From Pseudomonadota bacterium (GTDB lineage: Bacteria; Pseudomonadota; Alphaproteobacteria; Acetobacterales; Acetobacteraceae), in NCBI GenBank assembly GCA_021781835.1, contig JAJXWD010000032.1, forward strand, positions 1-33,048: DNA of 33,048 nt. The letters are read 5' to 3'. The position numbers and the translations under genes are program-made. The notes under the pieces are model-generated. The model was given only the letters and a program-made list of their open reading frames with translations, searched no databases and was not told the DNA's origin. The first letter of the stretch is position 1. Every line of letters starts with the position of its first letter. Shown here in pieces: positions 15,023 to 22,844 of the stretch.

Positions 15023-15056
15023 AAACCCCGCCCTAACCCGGCGGGGTTTGTCTTTT
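15023..15056 (+). terminator. Strong intrinsic terminator
   Basis: Perfect 10-bp stem AAACCCCGCC/GGCGGGGTTT (15023-15032 with 15040-15049) with a 7-nt loop, then GTCTTTT on the plus strand; the A run upstream makes it work for the convergent DUF4236 gene as well. Confidence 0.85.
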
Positions 15057-15062
15057 CAGCGC

Positions 15063-15077
15063 ACGAACGCCGTTCGC
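15063..15077. promoter_or_regulatory. GCGAACGGCGTTCGC-type palindrome, copy 2 (one mismatch)
   Basis: ACGAACGCCGTTCGC matches the palindrome in 14 of 15 positions on the opposite strand. It lies between the terminator and the DUF4236 stop codon, where an operator is not expected. A CCGCCGCGCGGCGG palindrome follows at 15081-15094. Confidence 0.4.
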
Positions 15078-15109
15078 ACCCCGCCGCGCGGCGGCGAACA
15101 CAAGGCCGG

Positions 15110-15430
15110 TCAGTGGGTGAGCGCGCTCACAAACCCGGTCACCACAATCACCAGCGCCACCAGCCCCAAGAGCGTGAGCAATGGCCGCCCGCCGCTGCCC
15201 TGGCGCGGCTGAACGGGCGCGCCCGCGGCTTGGCCCTGGTACTGCCCGGCGCCAATGGTGTGGCTGTATGAAAGGCCGGTGCCGGGCAGGCCCACCGTCT
15301 CGCGCACGCCATGCTTGCCGATGTTCACCGTGGCGCCATGGCCGCCGATGGACAGGCTGGAGCCGCTCTTGCTCAAATTCACGTAAACGCCCTTGGCGAG
15401 CCGAATACGGCGCCGGAAACGCAGCCCCAT
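15110..15430 (-). CDS. DUF4236-domain small membrane protein
   Basis: The first 50 residues match the DUF4236 domain: MGLRFRRRIRLAKGVYVNLS, then KSGSSLSIGGHGATVNIGKH and GVRETVGLPGTGLSYSH. A C-terminal hydrophobic helix (LLTLLGLVALVIVVTGFVSAL, about residues 80-102) would anchor it in the membrane. DUF4236 has no established function but is frequent in mobile elements and prophages. It is separated from the upstream tape-measure operon by a terminator, so it is a separate transcript. Confidence 0.8.
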   Translation of the reverse strand: MGLRFRRRIRLAKGVYVNLSKSGSSLSIGGHGATVNIGKHGVRETVGLPGTGLSYSHTIGAGQYQGQAAGAPVQPRQGSGGRPLLTLLGLVALVIVVTGFVSALTH

Positions 15431-15584
15431 GGCTTCCCCCTATGGTTGCAACGCGCCCACGCTACGGGCAGCCGCGCAAACCCGCAAGAGAAACGGCACC
15501 AGAAAGCGCCTGGGCGGCTTATCGCGCCTCGGCGGCACTACGCGCCACGCCAGCGCCACAAGCCGCCCTGGGCGCCTCTGAGCG

Positions 15585-15613
15585 CAAAAAAAGCCCCGCC
15601 GCGCGGCGGGGCT
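15585..15613 (-). terminator. Terminator of the tape-measure operon
   Basis: A 9-bp stem AGCCCCGCC/GGCGGGGCT with loop GCGC (15592-15613) is followed on the minus strand by a run of seven T. It lies 25 bp after the stop codon of the 112-aa gene. Confidence 0.88.
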
Positions 15614-15637
15614 CTGAAACCACCCAAGACGGGGCGG

Positions 15638-15976
15638 CTATTCGGGCGCGTCATCCTTGCCGCCATCGACCACCCGCAGCCCGCGCGTGGCCTGCATTTG
15701 CCGCAAGCTGGCCAGGCTGTGCCCCTCGAGCGCCTGGGCGACGATGCCAAAGGCCACGCAACGCCCCTCGACATGACCAGGCGGGCCAGTTTCCGCCTCC
15801 GACATGGCAATCAACTTGCGCAGTGACCGGGCATGGGCCGCAGGCTCTATTCCCGTGGCCGCCGCTAACAGCGTCAGGGTCATGGTAATCATCTCGAGCA
15901 TGGCCGAATTGACGCCGCCCAGATAGCCCACGGCATGGCCCTCGGCGGCGGTTTGGGTTTGGCTGTTGTCGGTCAT
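15638..15976 (-). CDS. Hypothetical protein cotranscribed with the tape-measure gene
   Basis: The 112-aa protein begins 3 bp after the tape-measure stop and is followed by a strong terminator, so the two form a two-gene operon. It has an uncharged N-terminal half with a hydrophobic stretch (NSAMLEMITMTLTLLAAATGI) and a polar C-terminus. No family is recognised. In tailed phages a tail chaperone normally lies upstream of the tape measure, not downstream, so that role is only a guess. Confidence 0.7.
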   Translation of the reverse strand: MTDNSQTQTAAEGHAVGYLGGVNSAMLEMITMTLTLLAAATGIEPAAHARSLRKLIAMSEAETGPPGHVEGRCVAFGIVAQALEGHSLASLRQMQATRGLRVVDGGKDDAPE

Positions 15977-15979
15977 GTC

Positions 15980-18736
15980 TCAGCCTCCCCGCCGCATAAT
16001 GCGGTTCATGGCCGGGTATCGCCCGCTGGTGTGCCGACCTTCGCGCGCTCCGGCTTCAAGGGACTTCCAGACCTGATCCGTGAAATCCCCGGCGGCGGCG
16101 TTGTGGGCGTTCAGCGTCTGGGTGATGTGGTAATTGTTCACATCGCCCCCGGTCGGGCCGCTGAAACTGTTGCTTGCCAGCGCGCTTTGCAGCGGCTGGG
16201 CGATATGCGCGGGCAGCACCATTTCCTTCTCGTGCAACTGCACCAGCGGGTTTACGCCCGCCTCGATGACAGTGCCGCCAGCGGCGGACATGACCTCATA
16301 GCCCATGACCGCCGTGAAGGCCGTGGCCGCCGCCACCGGCGCCAGCACCGGACCCACAATCGGGATACCAGCCACCGCCGAAAACGCGCCACCCGCCGCC
16401 GTGGCCGCATAATGCCCCATTTGCGTGAGCGACGTGGCGAGGGAAAGCGCCTTGCCTTGCTCATCGCCCGCCGCCTGGGCGGCAACCCGCGCCGTCACAC
16501 CGGCGGTTGTCGCCGCCGTCATGCCAAATTCGGTCGCGAGGTGCATGGTAAGCTGGCGCGCATCGCTCACGAGCGCGGCCTCGAGCTTCTTCGCCTCGGC
16601 GTCAATGAACGCCAGGGCGATGCTTTGCGCGGCCTTAAGCTCGGCCTGCTTGAGCGTCTCGGTGCCCTGCAACACGCCATTAATCGAGGTATCGAACGCC
16701 TGCTGGATCGGCTGGAAGGCCCGCTGCCAGGCTTGGGCCGAGGCATCCGCCGCCGCCTTCATTTCGTCCTGCAACTCCTTCGACAGATCGGCATTCATCT
16801 TCACCATTTCGGCATTGTGCTGGGCCTGCATGACTTCGAGATCATCCAGCGCCTTGGCCTTGGCCGTGACCGACAGGCTGGCCAACTGCGCCTGGGCCTT
16901 GGCGGCGGTATAGTCCGCCGTGAACATCTGTTGTTGAGCGGTAATCTCGTTTTGAAGCTCCTGGGCCTTGGTCATCTTGCCCGCCGACACCTCGGCATCC
17001 CATTGCGCCACCTGGGCCTGATAGTTGGCCTGCACGATCTGCTTCTGGGCGTCCGCCGCGTCCTGGGCAATCTGCACCTGGTCATTGGTGGCGGTTCTGA
17101 CCGCCGAGGTGCCCGATTGCGCCGCCTCGAGCCGGTGCATGTGGAGGTTGGCCTCGGCCTGCAACAGTTTGCCTTGCGCCGCCTGTTGCTGGTCAGCCGA
17201 AAGCCCCGCCTGCTCCGTGACCTTGCGCCAGAACGTCACCTCGGTTTGCAGCTTCTCGTCGTCAACGGCTTTCCAATTCGTGGCGGAAAGCTCGAGCTTT
17301 TGTTCCTGCGCCGCCAAGGCATCGTTTTGTGCGGTCATCCAATCCTTGGAGCCGCCAGACGGCGCAATCGTCGGCGCCTGGGGCTTGTTGCCGCCGCCAT
17401 CGCCCTGCCCGTCACCAGCGGCACCGGCACCCATCTGGCCGGTGAAAATCTCGGTTTCCTTTTGCAGGTCACCGTCAAGCGTTTTGCCCAGATCGGCATA
17501 TGAAGCCCGGAGATCGGCAATCGCCCCCTTGGCCGTGGCAACCGCCTCGGTGAAATTGCCATCCAGAGCCTCATTCAAGGCGAATTCCAACTTAGTCACA
17601 TCGCCAATGGTCACGCCCAGGTTGAAGAATATATCCCCAACCGCGTTGACCGCCGTTGCCACGGCCTCGCCCGTGCCGATCACCCCCGTTAATGCCACAT
17701 CAAGCGAGGCAATCGCGGTTTTGAGGACCACCGATTGCGTCGAGTTTTGGGTGAAGCCCTCCGAAAGCTCGGTCAGGATCGGCAAGAGAGGCTGCACGAA
17801 CTGAACCTTCAGCGCATCGAGCCCAATGCCTGCCTCTCGCAACGCCTTCAAAAAATCTGAATCGGTCCGCGCCGCCGCCTCGGTGATTGCCATGCCCATC
17901 TCACGGGCCTTTTCGGTCACCCCCGGCAAGCCGCCATCGCCGGTCACTTCATGCAACACGGGGATCATCTCGCCGCCCATGCGCTGGCCGAAAATATCCC
18001 CGGCGAGCGCGGCCTTGGCTGTGCCATCGGCGTATTGGTCGAGCTTCTGAGCCACCTCATCGAGCACATCGCCCATGGGCCGCAAATGCCCGGCGGAATC
18101 CGTCACCGACACGCCCAACGCCCTGAACGCCGCCGCCGCCGTGCTGCTGGGCGTTGCCACGGCCATTTGCATCGACTGGGCCAGGTGCTGCATCCCCTCG
18201 CCCACCGTGTTGAAATCCGTGCCGGTCTCAATCGCCACCATCCGCAGGCCGGAAAGCGCCTCGGTGCTCATGCCGGTGCGCTGCGAAAGCTGCTCGAGTT
18301 GCTCGCCCAGCTCGCCCACCGATTTGAACGCCTCGCCTACCTGCTCCACCGCCAGGCCCGCCATCACAAACTCGCTCACCGCCCCCGCCGCGCGCTGGAA
18401 AACTTGCAGCTTGTCGGTGATCCCCTCGACCTTGGCGGTTGCCCCCTCGATCTTCTCACCCAGGGCGCCAAACATCGAGGCCGGGGCGCCCGCTTGTTCG
18501 CGCATTTCCGCCGTTAGCGCGGCAATCTCGGCCCGCATTTTGGCCGCTTCCTGGGCGCTCGCATCCAGTTGGGGCGCAAGTGAAGCCTTCATCTCGGCGC
18601 TGGCGGTCCGGAATTGCCCGGCCAGGGATTTAACCTTTGCGTTCAATTCGGTCAGGTCGGTTTTCGCCAAGGCCATTTTCGCCTGTAGCGAGTTTACATC
18701 AGCGGTAATTTTGATTTGCAAATTATGATCGGCCAT
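15980..18736 (-). CDS. Phage tail tape-measure protein
   Basis: The 918-aa protein has the parts of a tape measure. Residues 10-110 form an N-terminal coiled coil. Residues 120-330 match the TP901-type tape-measure core, with the diagnostic ALGVSVTDSAGHLRPMGDVL (206-225) and GTAKAALAGDIFGQRMGGEM (238-257). Next come a Gly-rich linker and a long helical part rich in Ala/Gln, then a hydrophobic segment (VAGIPIVGPVLAPVAAATAF) and a C-terminal VNPLVQLHEKEMVLPAHIAQ. At about 1.5 angstrom per residue this would set a tail near 140 nm. No other tail gene lies in the element. ATG 18736 has AGGGG upstream and a promoter behind it. Confidence 0.9.
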   Translation of the reverse strand: MADHNLQIKITADVNSLQAKMALAKTDLTELNAKVKSLAGQFRTASAEMKASLAPQLDASAQEAAKMRAEIAALTAEMREQAGAPASMFGALGEKIEGATAKVEGITDKLQVFQRAAGAVSEFVMAGLAVEQVGEAFKSVGELGEQLEQLSQRTGMSTEALSGLRMVAIETGTDFNTVGEGMQHLAQSMQMAVATPSSTAAAAFRALGVSVTDSAGHLRPMGDVLDEVAQKLDQYADGTAKAALAGDIFGQRMGGEMIPVLHEVTGDGGLPGVTEKAREMGMAITEAAARTDSDFLKALREAGIGLDALKVQFVQPLLPILTELSEGFTQNSTQSVVLKTAIASLDVALTGVIGTGEAVATAVNAVGDIFFNLGVTIGDVTKLEFALNEALDGNFTEAVATAKGAIADLRASYADLGKTLDGDLQKETEIFTGQMGAGAAGDGQGDGGGNKPQAPTIAPSGGSKDWMTAQNDALAAQEQKLELSATNWKAVDDEKLQTEVTFWRKVTEQAGLSADQQQAAQGKLLQAEANLHMHRLEAAQSGTSAVRTATNDQVQIAQDAADAQKQIVQANYQAQVAQWDAEVSAGKMTKAQELQNEITAQQQMFTADYTAAKAQAQLASLSVTAKAKALDDLEVMQAQHNAEMVKMNADLSKELQDEMKAAADASAQAWQRAFQPIQQAFDTSINGVLQGTETLKQAELKAAQSIALAFIDAEAKKLEAALVSDARQLTMHLATEFGMTAATTAGVTARVAAQAAGDEQGKALSLATSLTQMGHYAATAAGGAFSAVAGIPIVGPVLAPVAAATAFTAVMGYEVMSAAGGTVIEAGVNPLVQLHEKEMVLPAHIAQPLQSALASNSFSGPTGGDVNNYHITQTLNAHNAAAGDFTDQVWKSLEAGAREGRHTSGRYPAMNRIMRRGG

Positions 18737-18769
18737 CCGATACGCCCCTAAAGTTTAGATTGTCTCAGA

Positions 18770-18798
18770 TATATAGCTGATCTTTTCAAGACAAACAA
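18770..18798 (-). promoter_or_regulatory. Promoter of the tape-measure operon
   Basis: On the minus strand TTGTTT (18793-18798) and TATATA (18770-18775) are 17 bp apart, 34 bp before the start codon. The surrounding gap is AT-rich. Two GCGAACGGCGTTCGC palindromes lie 22 and 65 bp upstream of the -35. Confidence 0.65.
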
Positions 18799-18819
18799 AA
18801 CAATACGCCGCCATAATTG

Positions 18820-18877
18820 GCGAACGGCGTTCGCAAATAATCAGGAAAACAAACAAAGAAACGCGAACGGCGTTCGC
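18820..18877. promoter_or_regulatory. Twin GCGAACGGCGTTCGC palindromes upstream of the tape-measure promoter
   Basis: Identical 15-bp palindromes at 18820-18834 and 18863-18877, 43 bp apart, about four helical turns, between the integrase stop and the tape-measure promoter. The position upstream of the -35 suits an activator or a looping repressor. The same site occurs at 10713 and, with one mismatch, at 15063. Confidence 0.65.
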
Positions 18878-18882
18878 AAATC

Positions 18883-20193
18883 CTACGGCGCGCCTTTCGG
18901 CTTTCTCCGCAACGCCACCACATTGGACGCGGGCGCCTTGCCCGCCGCCTGGCGCAACACATACTCGGCCCAGGCGGTCATTGCCCGCTCACGCTCGGGC
19001 AAAAATTCCTGGCGCTGATAGACCGCGGCCACCCCCTTTATGGCGCCCTGCACATGGTTCAGCAGCCGGTCGGCCACATGGGGCGCGAAGCCGAGACCGG
19101 CAAGCACCGTCACGCCCGTTCGCCTGAAATCGTGCATGGTCCAAGGCACGGATGGCGCGGCGCCCTGGCCGTCACCCGCCGGCGCCTCGGCGCGCTCCTT
19201 GGCAATTTCGGCGCGCAGGGCATCGAGGGCCTTAGTGAAATCCGCAATCGGCACCTTGCCCGCGGTAGTGAACACCAGGCGCGAGCCCTCGAGGCGCGGC
19301 ACAGCGGCCAGAGCTTCGCGCACCGGGGCCGCCAGGTGAACGATATGGGCTTTTTTATTCTTGGCCCGCGCGGCGGGCACCGTCCATATGTGGCCATCCG
19401 CGCTCAACTCGGCCCAGCGCATCCCCGCCACCTCGCTCTTGCGCTGCAAGGTGAGCAGCAACACCTGGAAATAAGCTCCCCACGGCTGGGCCAGCTTGCC
19501 CGCCGCGCGCCATATCTCGCCAATCTCGGCATCGGTCAGCACTCGTTCGCGGCTGCGCTCCTTCACCTCAAGCTCAATGGCCGCGAAGGGGCTCTCAGGG
19601 ATGAACCGCCGCCGCGCGGCCCAGCCGAAGGCCGCGCGCGCATAGGCCCGCACCCGTGATGCCATGACCGGCGAGGTTTTGGCCAAGCTGTCGATGGCCT
19701 GTTGGGCCTGGGCCTGGGTGAGCGCCTGCGCCGGATCATGAAGCCATGGCTCGAGCAGCCGCCGGATGGCGCGGGGCGCGTCCTGGCGGTGGCGGTCGCT
19801 GGCATCCCGCAGGGCGGTCTCGACCCAGGCGGTCAGCAGCTTATCGACCGTGAAAGCATCAACCTCTTGCGCGCGGCGGCGCTCGGTCTCGGCAGCACGC
19901 AAGGCGGCCTGCATGGCATCACGCTCGGCCACCGGATCACCGCCTTTGGCCAACTCGCCCAGCGCCACAAGCGCCGCCTGGCGCGCCTCATACACGGTCA
20001 CCTCCCCATGCTTGCCCAGGGGCAGGCGCTTCGTTCGACCGCCGCGCGTGAATTGGAGCAGGAACCGCTTGGCCCCGGTTTCGGTCACGCGGACCGCGAA
20101 TCCGGTTAACTCCGAGTCGAACACCAGCACATCCCGGCGCCCCGGCGGGCAGGCGAGGGAATCAACCAGGGTTTTCGTCAGCTTCTGGCGCAT
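18883..20193 (-). CDS. P4-type tyrosine integrase
   Basis: The 436-aa protein catalyses site-specific integration at tRNA-Thr and, with a directionality factor, excision. It has an N-terminal DUF4102-type arm-binding domain (residues 1-85: LTKTLVDSLACPPGRRDVLV, VTETGAKRFLLQFTRGGRTK), a core-binding domain (115-205) and a catalytic domain with Arg251 (LTLQRKSEV), His354 and Arg357 (MHDFRR), His380 (LLNHV) and nucleophile Tyr392 (AVYQRQ). ATG 20193 is used; ATG 20205 is an alternative. The longer open frame upstream crosses iterons and is rejected. It is transcribed away from attR, 450 bp from it. Confidence 0.93.
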   Translation of the reverse strand: MRQKLTKTLVDSLACPPGRRDVLVFDSELTGFAVRVTETGAKRFLLQFTRGGRTKRLPLGKHGEVTVYEARQAALVALGELAKGGDPVAERDAMQAALRAAETERRRAQEVDAFTVDKLLTAWVETALRDASDRHRQDAPRAIRRLLEPWLHDPAQALTQAQAQQAIDSLAKTSPVMASRVRAYARAAFGWAARRRFIPESPFAAIELEVKERSRERVLTDAEIGEIWRAAGKLAQPWGAYFQVLLLTLQRKSEVAGMRWAELSADGHIWTVPAARAKNKKAHIVHLAAPVREALAAVPRLEGSRLVFTTAGKVPIADFTKALDALRAEIAKERAEAPAGDGQGAAPSVPWTMHDFRRTGVTVLAGLGFAPHVADRLLNHVQGAIKGVAAVYQRQEFLPERERAMTAWAEYVLRQAAGKAPASNVVALRRKPKGAP

Positions 20194-20291
20194 GGCGGCG
20201 AGCATTCCACAACCTGGCCACCGGGCGCCAGGGGCGATTTGCGCGGCCCGGCGGGCCACCAAGCTCGGCGCCACGGGGCGCGCGGCGGTTT

Positions 20292-20451
20292 GGCACACAT
20301 GCACACCTCTGGCACACCTTTTTTCGGACAAGGTGTGCCAAGCCAGACCCCGCCCCACAAAACACCAAAGATGTAGTATTTATCTATATGTATAAGTACA
20401 CATACACATATAAATATACACCAAAAGTGTGCTGGCACACCTGGCACACCT
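20292..20451. repeat. Right iteron cluster with AT-rich unwinding-type tract
   Basis: Seven GTGTGC-core motifs: GGCACACAT at 20292, TGCACACCT at 20300, GGCACACCT at 20311, 20434 and 20443, direct GGTGTGCCA at 20332 and AGTGTGCTG at 20426. Between the groups lies a tract of about 58 bp of mostly A and T (20368-20425). The motif equals the left-end iterons. Together with iterons the tract resembles a replication origin; the cluster also covers the integrase leader. Confidence 0.72.
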
Positions 20452-20506
20452 CGTTTTCACCATTTTAAGCTCCCGGCGCGTTTTTCCACCTTCGTTACGG
20501 ATCGTA

Positions 20507-20524
20507 CCGGACTCTCTCCGGACT
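20507..20524 (+). promoter_or_regulatory. Candidate integrase arm site (right)
   Basis: CCGGACTCTCTCCGGACT, identical and in the same orientation as 6757-6774. It lies 120 bp inside attR. Confidence 0.55.
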
Positions 20525-20644
20525 CGTCAGTGACGCCATTCACGACATTTTATTGCGCGTCTTTGCATCATACGGCCCCACAAGCCTTTGAAGTATGCGG
20601 CTTCTTGCGTCTCACCGCATTTTGCCGCACCTCCGCAAGCTTGC

Positions 20645-20698
20645 TTCGTAATCAGTAGGTCGCCGGTTCGATTCCGGCGGACGGCACCAGTAAAATCA
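20645..20698 (+). repeat. attR: 54-bp direct repeat (tRNA-Thr 3' fragment)
   Basis: Second copy of the 54-bp repeat. It has only the 3' part of the tRNA gene, so it is not a functional tRNA gene. Confidence 0.95.
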
Positions 20699-21065
20699 TT
20701 GGAAATTTAAGCGATTGCAGGAAGGCGCCGGGGCGGTTTGGGAAATCGCGCCTCAAATGTCCGCGCGGTGTCCGTATTTTGAAGCCAGCGGCCGTGTCCC
20801 GCCTTGCCTATGGTCTCTCCTGGCACAGCCCTCCACCGGCCAAGCGCCGCCCTGGATAATTGCGGATAAAATTGAACGGTAGCTGACGAGCTTTGATATT
20901 CCGGCTGCAAGCGTCCGATTCTTTGCCCGTTCGAGCAAGGCGCGCTCACTGGAGCGGGAGGCGTTGTCACGCACCCGCTCCAGGCATGTTTTAGCGATCA
21001 ATTTTTGACGATCAATTTCATTGGTTCAACTTGCGTCTGTCGACGCAATCCAAACCAATATCGAT
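20699..21065. other. Gene-free stretch between attR and the acyl-CoA dehydrogenase gene
   Basis: No intact gene is supported. One minus-strand frame (20753-21001) contains ALLERAKNRTLAAGISKLVS followed by YRSILSAIIQGG, which faintly resembles the C-terminal part of an IS21-type IstA transposase; nearby GATCAATTT repeats (20995-21003, 21010-21018) are also reminiscent of IS21-type ends. This is too weak to call. A strong two-part dyad at 21020-21059 closes the stretch. Confidence 0.4.
21020..21059. terminator. Two-part hairpin after the acyl-CoA dehydrogenase gene
   Basis: Outer stem ATTGGTT/AACCAAT (21020-21026 with 21053-21059) and inner stem TTGCGTC/GACGCAA (21031-21037 with 21042-21048) just past the stop codon at 21066. 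There is no T run, so termination is inferred from position and stem. Confidence 0.45.
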
Positions 21066-22832
21066 CTAGAACAGCTCGGCCGGAATGTGCGGGGCGAAGG
21101 ACGTGCCGCCTTGCACGATGGTTGAGAGCGCCGGGGCCTTGGGCAGGATTTGCTCGGCGTAGAAGGCCGCCAGGGTGATTTTGGCGGCCAAGAACTCGTC
21201 TTGCGGGGCCAGGGATGAGGCGGCCAGGGCGGCTTTGGCGCTCAGCCAGCCGCCCGCCACATAGCCCGCCAGCATCAGGTAATTGACCGAGGCGCCAAGC
21301 GCCGCGGCCGGGTCGGCGGTTTGGGCCCAGGCGGTGGCGCTGGCCAGCGCCTCGATGCCGGCGGCGAGGTGGCGGGCGATGGTTTGGAAGGCCGCGCCCT
21401 CGTGCCGCCGGGCGGCGGCGGCGGTTTCGCGCATGGCGGCCAGCAGCGCGGCCATGGCGGCGCCGTCTTGCTGGGGGAGTTTGCGGGCGATCAGGTCGGC
21501 CGCCTGGATGCCGGTGGTGCCTTCATAAATCGGCGCGATGCGCGAATCACGCAGATGCTGGGCGGCGCCGGTTTCCTCGATGAAGCCCATGCCGCCATGC
21601 ACCTGCACACCGAGCGAGGCGATTTCGACGCCGACCTCGGTGCACCAGCCCTTGAGCACGGGGGTGAGCAGCTCGACCCGCGCCTGGCAATGGGCGCGCG
21701 TGGCTTCATCCGGGTGGTGGTGGGCGAGATCGACATCGGCGCCGACCAGATAGGCCAGGGCGCGCATCGCCTCGATCTGGGATTTCATGGTCAGCAGCAT
21801 GCGCTTCACATCCGGGTGGTGCAGGATGGGCGGCTTGCCCGCCATGCCGACCACACGGCCCTGGACGCGCTCGCGGGCGTAGTCGCGCGCCTGCTGATAG
21901 GCGCGCTCGGCGATGGCCAGACCCTGCACGCCGACCTTCTGGCGGGCTTCGTTCATCATGGTGAACATGTGGTTGAGGCCGCGATTGAGCTCGCCGACCA
22001 GATAGCCGACCGCGCCGCCCTGGTCGCCGAAAGCCATGACGCAGGTGGGGCTGGCATGGATGCCGAGCTTGTGCTCGAGAGAGGCGCAGACGGCATCGTT
22101 GCGCGCGCCCCGCGAGCCGTCCGCGTTGACCAGGAATTTGGGCACCAGGAAGAGCGAAATGCCCTTGGTGCCCTCGGGCGCGTCGGGCAGGCGGGCGAGG
22201 ACCAGGTGGATGATGTTCTCGGCGGCGTCGTGGTCGCCCCAGGTGATGAAGATCTTCTGGCCGGTGATGAGGTAGTGATCGCCATTGGGCACGGCCTTGG
22301 TGCGCACGGCCGCGAGGTCCGAGCCGGCCTGGGGCTCGGTGAGATTCATGGTGCCGGTCCAGGTGCCGGCGATCATGTTGGGGAGGTATGTGGCCTTGAG
22401 CGCCTCGGACCCATGGGCGCGCAGGGCCTCGACCGCGCCGGTGGTGAGCATGGGGTTGAGGGCGAACGCCATGTTGGCGCTGTTCCACATCTCGGACGCC
22501 ACCGTGCCCAGCAGGTTGGGCAGGCCCTGGCCGCCATATTCGGGGTCGCCCGTCATCGAGGCCCAGCCATTTTCGACGAATTGCCGGTAGGCATCGGCGA
22601 AGCCGGCGGCCACCACCACGCCCCCCTCGGTGAGTTTGGCGCCTTCCCGGTCGCCGCTCCCATTTAGCGGCGAGAGCACGCCGGTGGCGAATTTGGCCGC
22701 TTCCTCGAGCACCGCGTCGGCAACCTCGCCCCCCGCCTCGGCGAAGGCGGGCAGGGCCAGCACGGCATCGAGCCCGGCCAGATGCTGGAGGGCGAAGCGC
22801 ATGTCGCGCAGGGGGGCAATGTAATCGGCCAT
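21066..22832 (-). CDS. Acyl-CoA dehydrogenase with extended C-terminus (DmdC-like)
   Basis: The 588-aa flavoprotein performs alpha,beta-dehydrogenation of acyl-CoA. It shows the FAD-binding motif LTEPQAGSD, the ITGQKIFITWGDHD segment, GGMGFIEETGAAQHLRDSRI and the catalytic-Glu motif IAPIYEGTTGIQAADLIARK. Length near 590 and the extra C-terminal domain place it with the DmdC/long FadE-like group rather than the 380-aa class. The start ATG 22832 has AAAGGAG upstream. It is the second gene of an operon, 12 bp after an acyl-CoA ligase. The pair is like alkK/dmdB with dmdC: medium-chain fatty-acid or methylmercaptopropionate breakdown; substrate unknown. Confidence 0.9.
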   Translation of the reverse strand: MADYIAPLRDMRFALQHLAGLDAVLALPAFAEAGGEVADAVLEEAAKFATGVLSPLNGSGDREGAKLTEGGVVVAAGFADAYRQFVENGWASMTGDPEYGGQGLPNLLGTVASEMWNSANMAFALNPMLTTGAVEALRAHGSEALKATYLPNMIAGTWTGTMNLTEPQAGSDLAAVRTKAVPNGDHYLITGQKIFITWGDHDAAENIIHLVLARLPDAPEGTKGISLFLVPKFLVNADGSRGARNDAVCASLEHKLGIHASPTCVMAFGDQGGAVGYLVGELNRGLNHMFTMMNEARQKVGVQGLAIAERAYQQARDYARERVQGRVVGMAGKPPILHHPDVKRMLLTMKSQIEAMRALAYLVGADVDLAHHHPDEATRAHCQARVELLTPVLKGWCTEVGVEIASLGVQVHGGMGFIEETGAAQHLRDSRIAPIYEGTTGIQAADLIARKLPQQDGAAMAALLAAMRETAAAARRHEGAAFQTIARHLAAGIEALASATAWAQTADPAAALGASVNYLMLAGYVAGGWLSAKAALAASSLAPQDEFLAAKITLAAFYAEQILPKAPALSTIVQGGTSFAPHIPAELF

Positions 22833-22844
22833 CGGGATGCTCCT

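Larger units (their letters stand above)
20194..20644. other. Right-end noncoding control region of the element
   Basis: No gene is supported. The stretch holds the integrase leader, the right iteron cluster, a very AT-rich tract (20368-20425) and the right arm site. When the element circularises, this region and the left control region become adjacent, joined across attP. Confidence 0.7.

Noticed and set aside
15980-18736. Tape-measure gene as part of a larger integrated prophage
   Set aside because: Flanking genes are an integrase and small unknowns; no terminase, portal, head, tail-tube, baseplate or lysis gene is seen in the element.
20194-20358. N-terminal extension of the integrase by 55 residues
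   Set aside because: It translates the iteron cluster, and the DUF4102 domain starts at the ATG at 20193.
20753-21001. Remnant of an IS21-type IstA transposase
   Set aside because: Only about 25 residues resemble the IstA C-terminus, no catalytic residues are present and the GATCAATTT repeats are too short to define an IS end.
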